DNA of 14,216 nucleotides from an uncultured Marmoricola sp. Lineage in GTDB: Bacteria; Actinomycetota; Actinomycetes; Propionibacteriales; Nocardioidaceae. Position numbers and translations under genes: made by a program. The stretch is from assembly GCF_943913695.1 (NCBI RefSeq), contig NZ_CALTZE010000100.1:1-14216 (forward strand). The letters run 5' to 3'. The notes below the pieces were generated by a model. The model saw nothing but the letters and a program-made list of their open reading frames with translations. It was not told the origin of the DNA and did not search any database. Numbering within the stretch: position 1 is the stretch's first letter; every line of letters begins with the position of its first letter. Positions 7,271 to 14,004 of the stretch are shown piece by piece.

Positions 7271-8689
7271 GTGCCGGTCCCGCTCGACCCCACCGCCGCG
7301 GCGTTCCTCTTCGCCGAGAACCGGCAGATGCCCATGCACGTCGGAGGACTGCAGCTCTTCGAGCGCCCCGACGGCGCGCCCGACGACTACGTCCGGCAGA
7401 CCTACGAGCAGATGAGCACGCCGACGGAGGTCTCGCCGCTCTTCCTCAAGCACCCCACCCGCGGCGTGACCACGGCGGGGCAGTGGGTCTGGACACCCGA
7501 CGACGACTTCGACCTGGAGTACCACTTCCGGCACAGCGGCCTGCCCGAGCCCGGGCGCGTCCGCGAGCTGCTGGAGCTGTGCTCGCGCCTGCACAGCACC
7601 CGCCTGGCACGCGAGCGGCCGCTGTGGGAGGCGACCCTCATCGAGGGGCTGGCCGACGGCCGGGTCGCGCTCTACACCAAGCTGCACCACGCGCTGGTCG
7701 ACGGCGTCTCGGCGATGCGGCTGCTGCAGAGCGTGATGACCACCGACCCCGAGCGCCGCGACGTGCCGCCCATGTGGGCCGAGCGGCCCAGCGCACGCAC
7801 CAAGAAGGCCCAGACCGAGGCCGAGACCAGCCTGGCCGGCGTACCCCTCGACGCGCTGCGCTCCTCGCTCAGCACCGCGCTCGGCCTCACCGCCGACGCC
7901 GCCGGGCTGCCCGGCGCGCTGGTGCGCACGCTCTCGCGCGGGCTGCGCAACGAGACCTCCGCGCTCTCGCTCTACGCCCCCCGCACGATGCTCAACACCA
8001 CCATCACCGGCTCGCGTCGCTTCGCCGCGCAGGACTGGCCGCTGGAGCGGCTGCGGGCGGTCGGCAAGGCCAGCGCCACCACGCTCAACGACGTGGTGCT
8101 GGCGATGTGCTCCGGCGCGATCCGCTCCTACCTGCTCGAGCACCAGGCACTGCCCGACACCAGCCTGGTGGCGATGGTGCCCGTCGGGCTCAAGGCCTCC
8201 CAGGCGCACTCCGCGTCCGGTGCCGGGGGCAACGCCGTCGGTGCCGTGATGGTCAAGCTCGGCACCGAGCTCGCCGACCCCGCCGACCGGCTGGCCTCGA
8301 TCCACGGCTCGATGCGCAGCGGCAAGAGCGCCCTGAGCTCGATGACCCCGCTGCAGATCACGGCGATGACCGCGCTCGGCATGGCGCCGGCCATCATCAC
8401 CCCGATGCTGCGGCTGCACGGCATGGTGCGCCCGCCCTTCAACCTGATCATCAGCAACGTGCCGGGACCGCGCAGCACGCAGTACCTCAACGGCGCCAAG
8501 ATGGTCGGCACCTACCCGCTGTCGATCCCGATCAACGGCATGGCGCTCAACATCACCTGCAACAGCTATGTCGACGACATGTGCTTCGGCCTGACCGGCT
8601 GTCGCCGCAGCGTGCCGTCGCTGCAGCGCTTGCTCGGCCACCTCGACGACGAGCTCGCCGCCCTGGAGAAGGCGACCGGCGTCAGCTGA
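7271..8689 (+). CDS. Wax ester synthase / diacylglycerol acyltransferase (WS/DGAT family)
   Basis: This 472-aa protein has the WS/DGAT active-site motif HHALVDG (H139, H140, D144, G145), the conserved N-terminus with DPTAAAFLFAENRQMPMHVGGLQLF, and the C-terminal NLIISNVPGP block. The enzyme transfers an acyl group from acyl-CoA to diacylglycerol or a fatty alcohol, making triacylglycerol or wax ester at the membrane/lipid-droplet surface. Its length is typical. The GTG start is chosen because AGAGAGG lies 6 nt before it and because family members begin a few residues before this DxxxAFL segment; the frame stays open far upstream antisense to DUF1800, which is a GC-rich artefact. It is divergent from DUF1800-DUF1501 and convergent with the ClgR-like gene. 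Whether wax or triacylglycerol is the main product cannot be read. Confidence 0.93.
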   Translation: MPVPLDPTAAAFLFAENRQMPMHVGGLQLFERPDGAPDDYVRQTYEQMSTPTEVSPLFLKHPTRGVTTAGQWVWTPDDDFDLEYHFRHSGLPEPGRVRELLELCSRLHSTRLARERPLWEATLIEGLADGRVALYTKLHHALVDGVSAMRLLQSVMTTDPERRDVPPMWAERPSARTKKAQTEAETSLAGVPLDALRSSLSTALGLTADAAGLPGALVRTLSRGLRNETSALSLYAPRTMLNTTITGSRRFAAQDWPLERLRAVGKASATTLNDVVLAMCSGAIRSYLLEHQALPDTSLVAMVPVGLKASQAHSASGAGGNAVGAVMVKLGTELADPADRLASIHGSMRSGKSALSSMTPLQITAMTALGMAPAIITPMLRLHGMVRPPFNLIISNVPGPRSTQYLNGAKMVGTYPLSIPINGMALNITCNSYVDDMCFGLTGCRRSVPSLQRLLGHLDDELAALEKATGVS

Positions 8690-8704
8690 CCCCGCGAGAG
8701 GCAG

Positions 8705-8720
8705 GCCGCCTCCCGGCGGC
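8705..8720. terminator. Candidate bidirectional terminator hairpin
   Basis: GCCGCC (8705-8710) and GGCGGC (8715-8720) form a perfect 6-bp GC stem with a TCCC loop. It sits in the 39-bp gap between the convergent stops of the wax ester synthase and ClgR-like genes. There is no T-tract. Its position makes a shared terminator likely, but in DNA this GC-rich small stems also arise by chance. Confidence 0.4.
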
Positions 8721-8728
8721 GCCGGCGC

Positions 8729-9058
8729 TCAGGCGGCGGCGACCACGTCGCCGTCGGAGGTGGGCAGGTCGGTGCCGACCGCCTCGCGCACGCGGGTGGC
8801 GATCTCCTCGAGCTCGACCCGGTCGCTGACCTCGCGCAGCACCTCCGAGAGCGGCAGGTCGAGCGCCTCGCACAGCGCGGCGAGCAGCTCGGAGGAGGCC
8901 TCCTTCTGCCCGCGCTCGATCTCGGAGATGTAGCCCAGGCTCACCCGGGCCAGCGCGGAGAGCTGGCGCAGGGTCAGGCCACGGCGCATCCGCGTGGCCC
9001 GCAGCACCTCACCCAGGGCAGCCCTGAACAGCAGTGCTCCCGAGGTGGTGCTCCCCAT
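8729..9058 (-). CDS. clgR: ClgR-like helix-turn-helix (XRE family) regulator
   Basis: This 109-aa protein is a Cro/CI-type HTH regulator. The HTH spans about residues 26-66, with LTLRQLSALARVSLGYISEIERG followed by QKEASSELLAALCEALDLPLSEVLREVSD, which closely matches the ClgR signature. ClgR activates clp protease, lon and stress genes in Streptomyces, Corynebacterium and Mycobacterium and is itself degraded by ClpP through its C-terminal alanines. Here the protein ends VVAAA, an SsrA-like tail. AAGGAG lies 6 nt before the ATG, so the start is secure. A TAGCGT box at 9089-9094 (minus strand) may be its -10. The usual cinA/pgsA neighbours are not in the window, so this may be a ClgR paralogue; the symbol is provisional. 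Confidence 0.8.
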   Translation of the reverse strand: MGSTTSGALLFRAALGEVLRATRMRRGLTLRQLSALARVSLGYISEIERGQKEASSELLAALCEALDLPLSEVLREVSDRVELEEIATRVREAVGTDLPTSDGDVVAAA

Positions 9059-9152
9059 GTCGTGCTCCTTCCGGCGGCGTGGGACCCAACGCTACCGGCC
9101 CGGCGATGCTTCCCGCGGGCGTGTCGCCGGGTCGGTGCGAGGCAGCAGCGTC

Positions 9153-9821
9153 TCAGTCCTCGTCGAGACCCTGCTCGAGGGCGTAGCGCACCAGCTGCAC
9201 CCGGTTGTGCAGCTGCAGCTTGCGGAGCGTGTTCTGCACGTGGTTCTGCACGGTGCGGTGGGAGATCACCAGGCGCTCGGCGATCTGCTTGTAGGACAGG
9301 CCCTTGGCGACCAGGCGCAGCACCTCGGTCTCGCGCTCGGTGAGCCGTGGCGTGTCGCCGTCGTCCTCGGCCGCGGCCGGGGCGTCAGAGAGGCGGCGGT
9401 ACTCCCCCAGCACCAGCCCCGCCAGGCCCGGGGTGAAGACCGTGTCGCCCTCGGCCACGCGGCGTACGGCGTCGAGCAGGTCGGCGCGCGAGGCCGACTT
9501 GACCAGGTAGCCGGTGGCCCCGGCCTTGACCGCCTCGAGGACGTCGCGCTGCTCCCCGCTCGCCGAGAGCACCAGCACCCGCACCGCCGGGTCGAGCCGC
9601 ACCACCTCGCCGGTGACCGCGACGCCGTCGGGCTCGGGGATCTGCAGGTCGAGCACCAGCACCTGGGGCCGCGCGGCGGGGAAGCGCGCCAGCGCCTCCT
9701 TGCCGTCGGCGGCCGTGGCGACCACGCGGTGACCGGCCTCCTGGAGGTCGCGCGCGACACCCTCACGCCACATCGGGTGGTCGTCGACCACCATCACCCT
9801 GAGCTGCTCCCCCTCGGACAC
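9153..9821 (-). CDS. macR: NarL/LuxR-type response regulator (MacR-like)
   Basis: This 222-aa response regulator has a receiver domain (about 8-120) with acidic residues D13 and D14, phospho-acceptor D58 in VLVLDLQIP, a switch serine near 86 and K108. It is followed by a LuxR-type HTH (about 159-214, LTERETEVLRLVAKGLSYKQIAERL...). The dense match over VLGEYRRLS and over the HTH to the NHVQNTL segment places it in the MacR group, which pairs with MacS and controls membrane-protein and morphogenesis genes in Streptomyces. It starts with GTG 10 bp after the flavin-reductase stop. No strong ribosome-binding site is visible, and a TAGTCT box ends 7 nt before the start, so it may be translated from a leaderless transcript as well as by read-through. 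It is the last gene of the PlsC-kinase-flavin reductase unit. Confidence 0.93.
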   Translation of the reverse strand: MSEGEQLRVMVVDDHPMWREGVARDLQEAGHRVVATAADGKEALARFPAARPQVLVLDLQIPEPDGVAVTGEVVRLDPAVRVLVLSASGEQRDVLEAVKAGATGYLVKSASRADLLDAVRRVAEGDTVFTPGLAGLVLGEYRRLSDAPAAAEDDGDTPRLTERETEVLRLVAKGLSYKQIAERLVISHRTVQNHVQNTLRKLQLHNRVQLVRYALEQGLDED

Positions 9822-9828
9822 GGGCCTG

Positions 9829-9834
9829 AGACTA
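9829..9834 (-). promoter_or_regulatory. Putative -10 box (TAGTCT) of a leaderless macR transcript
   Basis: On the minus strand TAGTCT fits TANNNT and ends 7 nt before the GTG of the response regulator, the same spacing as the DUF402 gene. The box includes the TAG stop of the flavin-reductase gene. No -35 match is visible. The call is based on spacing only; translational coupling is the alternative. Confidence 0.4.
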
Positions 9835-10356
9835 GTCCGATCCCTCCCCGGCTGCCCGGCGGTAGCGGCCGCGACGGTGCTCCAGGGGGTCCTCGTCGTC
9901 CGCGAGGCGTACGTCGGCCACCCGCGCCTGCACCAGGTCGGACCAGCCGACCGACCGGATCTCGTCGACCTCGACGTCGGCCGCCGGCGTCGGGTCGGCG
10001 AGCTGCGGCCCGTGGCTGCCCTGCACCCACGCGGTCGTGCGGAAGCGCCCGCCGGGTGCCGGCATCAGGCCGGCGAAGACCTCGGCCAGGTCGCGCTGGT
10101 GCCACTGCAGCAGGTGCACCACGGCGCGGCCCGTGTGCTCGAGCAGGTCGCGCAGCTCGCTCTCGGGGTCGACCAGGGCGAGCACGAGGCCGGGCTCGCC
10201 GCGCGCCACCATCAGCGAGCTGATCGTCAGGCCCGCGTGGTCGGCCTCGAGGTCGCCGCTGGTCCAGAGGGTCACGGCGCCGCCGAGGCGGCCGCGCAGG
10301 CGGCGTACGGGGTCGGGGTCGCCCTCGCTGAAGGGGTGGCTGCGGTGGATGGTCAT
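9832..10356 (-). CDS. Flavin reductase-like (FMN-binding) domain protein
   Basis: This 174-aa protein matches the flavin reductase-like domain: GGAVTLWTSG early in the chain, AGLTISSLMVARGEPGLVLALVD (the FMN-contacting strand-helix region), VVHLLQWHQRDLAEVFAG, and GPQL with PLEHRRGRY at the end. Such proteins bind FMN and reduce flavin with NAD(P)H for a partner monooxygenase, or serve in other flavin chemistry. No monooxygenase partner is adjacent, so the role is open. The ATG at 10356 overlaps the kinase stop as ATGA, and the response regulator starts 10 bp after its stop. It is thus embedded inside a two-component operon. It could supply or sense reduced flavin near the kinase, but that is inference. 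Confidence 0.85.
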   Translation of the reverse strand: MTIHRSHPFSEGDPDPVRRLRGRLGGAVTLWTSGDLEADHAGLTISSLMVARGEPGLVLALVDPESELRDLLEHTGRAVVHLLQWHQRDLAEVFAGLMPAPGGRFRTTAWVQGSHGPQLADPTPAADVEVDEIRSVGWSDLVQARVADVRLADDEDPLEHRRGRYRRAAGEGSD

Positions 10357-11501
10357 CGAGGAGCAGTGTGCCGGGGCACCGAGAGCTCCCACTCGGTGCC
10401 CTGCCCCGGCGCGGAGTGCACCTCGGCCGAGCCGCCGAGGTCGAGCAGCCGCCCGACGATCGACTGCTGCACGCCGAGACGCCCCTCCGAGGCCGAGGCG
10501 TCCAGGCGCCCCTCGGGGATCCCCGGTCCGTCGTCACGCACGGAGACGACCCACCGGTCCGGCAGCTCCTCCAGCAACACCCACGCCTCGGCCTCGCGAC
10601 CCACGTGGTGGCGCACGTTGGACAGGCACGCCTCCACGGCCGCCAGCACCTCACTGGCCGCCTCGGCGGGGAGCACGGCGGGGGTCGCCGGCGTCGCGAC
10701 GTGCACCTGGGGGCTCTCCAGCTCGCCGAGCAGCTCGACGAGGTCGCGCTCTCCGAGCGGCGCCACCAGCTCGCGCGAGCCCTGCTGCACCAGCCCGCGC
10801 AGCCGCGACTCCTGCTCGCCGGCCAGCCGGCCCAGCTCGGCGCCCTCGGGTCCGAGCTCGGGGCCGCGCCGCTGCACGAGCGCGAGCACCTGCAGCACCC
10901 CGTCGTGCACCACCCGCGAGAGCCGCTGCCGCTCGTCGGCCGCCGCGGCCGCACGCTCGGCGGCGTCGCGCTGGATCGCGGTGTCCTGCAGCAGCGCGGA
11001 GAGGAAGCCGATCACCGCGCCGCCGACCAGGAGCAGGAAGATGTTGCCGTAGTTCTGCTGGGTGAACTCCACGCGGATGCTGACGTCGACGGCCGAGACC
11101 GCCACCGCGGCGGCGAGACCGCCCTGCCAGTGCCACAGCACCGCCCACGAGAGCACCACGCCCATCACCAGGAAGCCCGGGAGGGTCGCGCTCGGACCCG
11201 CGCCCTTGACCAGCGGTGTCAGCCCGATCGTCAGGAGCGCCACGAGCAGGTCGGGCACGAGCAGCCACGCCGTACGCCGCTCGGGCGCGGCGTAGGCCCA
11301 GTTGGCGGCGAGGGTCCACACGACCAGCAGCACCATGACCGCCCAGCCGAGCATTGGGCGCGGATACTGCTCGAAGCGCATCGCGTAGAGCACCAGGCTG
11401 TTGGCCAGCACCACCAGGCGCAGCCACGCCAGCGCGCGCAGCAGCAGGTCCTGCACCGGGACGTGGGTCAGCGAAAGACCCGGATCGCCCCGGCCGACCA
11501 C
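10353..11501 (-). CDS. macS: MacS-like membrane sensor histidine kinase
   Basis: This 382-aa kinase has an N-terminal membrane sensor of about six hydrophobic segments (roughly 22-41, 49-70, 78-98, 108-124, 126-140 and 152-172), with the conserved TQQNYGNIFLLLVGG block. Next come a HisKA_3-type dimerisation region with the phospho-acceptor H199 in VVHDGVLQVLALVQRRG, an N-box (N295) and a G1 box DDGPGIPEG (323-331). All catalytic elements are present. The sequence pattern is that of the MacS family, known from Streptomyces as the sensor for MacR. The GTG start lies 3 bp after the acyltransferase stop, so the genes are coupled; an in-frame GTG 15 codons later is possible. Its C-terminal stop overlaps the flavin reductase start. 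Confidence 0.92.
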   Translation of the reverse strand: MVGRGDPGLSLTHVPVQDLLLRALAWLRLVVLANSLVLYAMRFEQYPRPMLGWAVMVLLVVWTLAANWAYAAPERRTAWLLVPDLLVALLTIGLTPLVKGAGPSATLPGFLVMGVVLSWAVLWHWQGGLAAAVAVSAVDVSIRVEFTQQNYGNIFLLLVGGAVIGFLSALLQDTAIQRDAAERAAAAADERQRLSRVVHDGVLQVLALVQRRGPELGPEGAELGRLAGEQESRLRGLVQQGSRELVAPLGERDLVELLGELESPQVHVATPATPAVLPAEAASEVLAAVEACLSNVRHHVGREAEAWVLLEELPDRWVVSVRDDGPGIPEGRLDASASEGRLGVQQSIVGRLLDLGGSAEVHSAPGQGTEWELSVPRHTAPR

Positions 11502-11504
11502 GCC

Positions 11505-12293
11505 TCAGGCGGCCTTGTCGGCCCGGTCGACGGCCTTCTCGGCGCGCTCGGCCTTCTTGGCCTCCTCCTTGGCCACCGTGGCGTACATGTCGACGTACTC
11601 CTGGCCGGAGAGGCGCATGATCTCGTACATGATCTCGTCGGTGATCGAGCGCAGGATGTAGCGGTCGTTCTCCATGCCCTCGTAGCGCGAGAAGTCCAGC
11701 GGCCGGCCGTAGCGGACGTGAGGGCGGGTGAAGGTGCCGAACTTCTTGCCCGGGGGCGCGACGACGTCGGTGCCGACGACGGCGACGGGGATCACCGGCA
11801 CGCCGGTCTCCAGCGCGAGGCGCGCGACACCGGTCTTGCCGCGGTAGAGGCGGCCGTCGTGCGAGCGCGTGCCCTCGGGGTAGATGCCGAAGAGCTCGCC
11901 GTTGCCGAGGATCCGCTTGGCGGTGCTCAGCGCGCCCTCGGCCGCCGAGCCGCTGGCGCGGTCGATCGGCACCTGGCCGGCGCCGGAGAAGAACTTCTTC
12001 TGCATCCAGCCCTTCAGGCCCGGGGTGTTGAAGTACTCGGCCTTGGCCACGAAGGTGACCCGGCGCGCGATCGTCAACGGCATGAAGAGCCAGTCGGCGT
12101 AGGAGAGGTGGTTGCTCGCCAGGATCGCGGGCCCCGTGGCCGGCACGTGGTCGGCGCCCTCGACGTGCGGGCGGAACACCACGCGGAGCACGGGACCGAG
12201 GGCGATCCACTTCAAGAACCAGTAGAACACCGGCAACCTCCCAAGCTGTCGGACGAAGCGTAGGCCATCGCGGACCCCCCTGCCGACCACCAT
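11505..12293 (-). CDS. Lysophospholipid / 1-acylglycerol-3-phosphate acyltransferase (PlsC family)
   Basis: The PlsC acyltransferase motifs are all visible: NHLSYAD (catalytic H62, D67, counted from the chosen start), VPIDR (about 108-112), the EGTR motif (140-143) and VPVIPVAVVG (about 165-174). The enzyme esterifies a lysophosphatidic acid or related acceptor with acyl-CoA/ACP at the inner membrane. After the domain, a 22-residue Lys/Glu/Ala-rich tail forms a highly charged helix. ATG 12293 (262 aa) is preferred because GAGG lies 8 nt before it and the family starts at the GVRDGLRF segment. ATG 12350 would add 19 residues but has no ribosome-binding site. It is the first gene of the unit with MacS, the flavin reductase and MacR. 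It could act on membrane lipids under the control of, or together with, that system. Confidence 0.9.
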   Translation of the reverse strand: MVVGRGVRDGLRFVRQLGRLPVFYWFLKWIALGPVLRVVFRPHVEGADHVPATGPAILASNHLSYADWLFMPLTIARRVTFVAKAEYFNTPGLKGWMQKKFFSGAGQVPIDRASGSAAEGALSTAKRILGNGELFGIYPEGTRSHDGRLYRGKTGVARLALETGVPVIPVAVVGTDVVAPPGKKFGTFTRPHVRYGRPLDFSRYEGMENDRYILRSITDEIMYEIMRLSGQEYVDMYATVAKEEAKKAERAEKAVDRADKAA

Positions 12294-12410
12294 CGTCGCG
12301 ACCTCGTCGCGGACGCCCGCGCGGCCGGGTTCACCCTCGCGTGCCACCATGGGCGAGGTCGCCCGCCGAGGCGATCCTCGACCCTCCGACCGCGCGACCA
12401 GGAGCCTGTG

Positions 12411-13019
12411 GTGCCCGTCCCCGACCGCGACGACGAGCCGGAGGAGAGCCCCGTCTCCGAGCAGGAGGTCCGGGCGCGCGAGGAGGCGGCGTGGGAGGCG
12501 ATCGTGGCCGCCTACGGCGAGCCGCCGCAGTGGCAGTCACCCGAGACCGACTCCGGATCTCACGCCGGCCCCGAATCCGGCCCCGAATCCGGCCCCGACG
12601 CGGCCGCCGACGACCTGGGCGCCGGACCACGCGGCGTACCTCGCCACCCGGACCACCCGGCCGGCCGCGGGCGTGAGCTGCGCGAGGGCCGCGAGCCGTG
12701 GGAGTCCTACGAGACGGCGGGTGGACGCGCACCCGACCCGCAGCCCGAGCCCGAGTCCGACCTGGCCCGCGGGGAGCACGAGCGCTTCCGTCCGCCGCCC
12801 CCGCCACCGCTGCCCTGGGTGTCTCCGTCGCGACTCGTGGCGTGGTTCGGCGTGCTCGGCGTGCCGGCCGTGGTGCTGGTGGCGCTGCTGGTCGGCGTCG
12901 AGCTGCCGTCGTGGGTCGGCGTGCTGCTGATGCTGTGGTTCGTCGGCGGCTTCTGCTACCTCGTGGCCGGCATGCGCACCGACGGTCCCGACCACCCCGA
13001 CGACGGCGCCGTCGTCTGA
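12411..13019 (+). CDS. Conserved-looking hypothetical membrane protein, two C-terminal TM helices
   Basis: I do not recognise this gene. The product is about 202 aa. The first 140 residues are hydrophilic and acidic, rich in Pro, Glu, Asp and Arg, with two perfect GPES units from a DNA tandem repeat at 12567-12598. A proline run (PPPPPPLPW, about 125-133) comes next. The C-terminus has two hydrophobic helices (about 141-157 and 161-179) joined by a short PSW turn, and ends in an acidic tail. This suggests a small anchored protein with a long soluble N-terminus. GTG 12411 has AGGAG 6 nt upstream; the adjacent GTG at 12408 is an alternative with poor spacing. It is divergent from PlsC and convergent with the ROK gene. 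Codon position 3 is strongly G/C, so it looks like a real gene. Confidence 0.75.
   Translation: MPVPDRDDEPEESPVSEQEVRAREEAAWEAIVAAYGEPPQWQSPETDSGSHAGPESGPESGPDAAADDLGAGPRGVPRHPDHPAGRGRELREGREPWESYETAGGRAPDPQPEPESDLARGEHERFRPPPPPPLPWVSPSRLVAWFGVLGVPAVVLVALLVGVELPSWVGVLLMLWFVGGFCYLVAGMRTDGPDHPDDGAVV
12567..12598 (+). repeat. 12-bp tandem repeat, about 2.7 copies
   Basis: The unit GGCCCCGAATCC occurs at 12567-12578 and 12579-12590, and is followed by GGCCCCGA at 12591-12598. The unit is in frame and encodes GPES. A 12-bp unit changes length without frameshift, so copy-number variation would alter only the acidic linker. Confidence 0.85.
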
Positions 13020-13056
13020 GCCTGCGGCGCCGACCGAGCTGCTCCGAGGCCGGTGC

Positions 13057-14004
13057 TCAGAAGACCTCGCGCGCCAGCTCCGCGGCGCCGACGACCCCTG
13101 CGAGGGGGCCGAGGCGAGCGCCGACGAGATCGGGCAGGTCGCGGTGCGTGGCACCGACGAGACTCTCGGACAGGGCCGTGCGCGCGGGGGCGAGCAGCAG
13201 CTCCCCTGCGGCCGAGACCCCGCCACCGACGACGACCAGGTCGGGGTCGATCGCCGCGGCGACATTGGCCACTCCGACACCGAGCCAGCGCCCCACCTCG
13301 GCGTACGCCGCCACGGCCGCCGGGTCGCCGGCCTGCGCCGCCTCGGTCAGCGCGGCACCCGACAGCGTCGATCCCTCGGCCCGCGCCACCCGGGTGAGCG
13401 CCCGTCCGGAGCAGTACTGCTCCCAGCAGCCGCAGCCCCCGCACTCGCAGGGCAGGCCGCCGGGCACCACGGACATGTGGCCGAACTCCCCGGCCATGCC
13501 GTTGCGGCCACGGTGCAGCGCGCCACCGAGCAGCAGCGCGCCACCGATGCCTGTGCCGAGCGTGATCATCACGACGTGCTCGGCGTCGCCGGCCACGCCG
13601 AACCGCGCCTCCGCGGCCAGCGCGCAGTTGGCGTCGTTGTCGACGAAGACCTCGCCGACCACGCGCCGGCCCAGCCGCTCGGTCAGCCGCTCGGCGAGCG
13701 GCTCGTCGCGCCACGGCAGGTGCGGGGCGAAGCGGACGCGCTCGCCCACCGCGTCGACGAAGCCGGCGGCGGCCACCCCCACGGTGCACTGCCCGTGCAC
13801 CCGCGTCAGTGCCTCGACGACGCGGAGCAGCGCGTCCTCGACCTCGCGCACGGTGGCCCGCTCGAGGCCCGGTCCGATGCCGGGCGTCGCGGTGGTCTCG
13901 GTGTCGACGACGCGACCGGCGTCGTCGACCACGGCGGCCAACACCTTGGTGCCGCCGATGTCGACGCCGATCGAGGGCGGGCTCCCGGCAGCCGCGGCCG
14001 TCAT
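13057..14004 (-). CDS. ROK family sugar kinase (glucokinase-like)
   Basis: This 315-aa ROK kinase has an N-terminal nucleotide-binding DIGGTK motif (D15 to K20), the sugar-binding/catalytic DNDANCA block (about 122-128, catalytic Asp 124), LGTGIGG (149-155), GEFGHM (172-177) and the ROK zinc motif CxCGxxGCxE (about 186-195), with the zinc histidine in GEFGH. All catalytic and zinc residues are present, so an active ATP-dependent hexokinase is expected, most likely glucokinase; N-acetylglucosamine or mannose kinase cannot be excluded. No HTH is present, so it is not a ROK repressor. The ATG at 14004 shares one base with the upstream stop (TGATG), so it is coupled to the upstream ROK gene; a GTG at 14007 would overlap by four bases. 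It converges with the gene at 12411. Confidence 0.92.
   Translation of the reverse strand: MTAAAAGSPPSIGVDIGGTKVLAAVVDDAGRVVDTETTATPGIGPGLERATVREVEDALLRVVEALTRVHGQCTVGVAAAGFVDAVGERVRFAPHLPWRDEPLAERLTERLGRRVVGEVFVDNDANCALAAEARFGVAGDAEHVVMITLGTGIGGALLLGGALHRGRNGMAGEFGHMSVVPGGLPCECGGCGCWEQYCSGRALTRVARAEGSTLSGAALTEAAQAGDPAAVAAYAEVGRWLGVGVANVAAAIDPDLVVVGGGVSAAGELLLAPARTALSESLVGATHRDLPDLVGARLGPLAGVVGAAELAREVF

Noticed and set aside
9112..9128. CCCGCGGG palindrome and GGCG/CGCC stem after the response regulator
   Set aside because: The stems are short, without a loop or T-tract of note, and are expected by chance in such GC-rich DNA.
12294..12350. ATG 12350 as the start of PlsC
   Set aside because: It is possible, but it has no ribosome-binding site and the added 19 residues do not resemble the family. 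ATG 12293 is preferred at moderate confidence.
13020..13056. Terminator between the hypothetical gene and the ROK kinase
   Set aside because: Only very short, imperfect pairing (GAG/CTC) is present, which is not enough to call.
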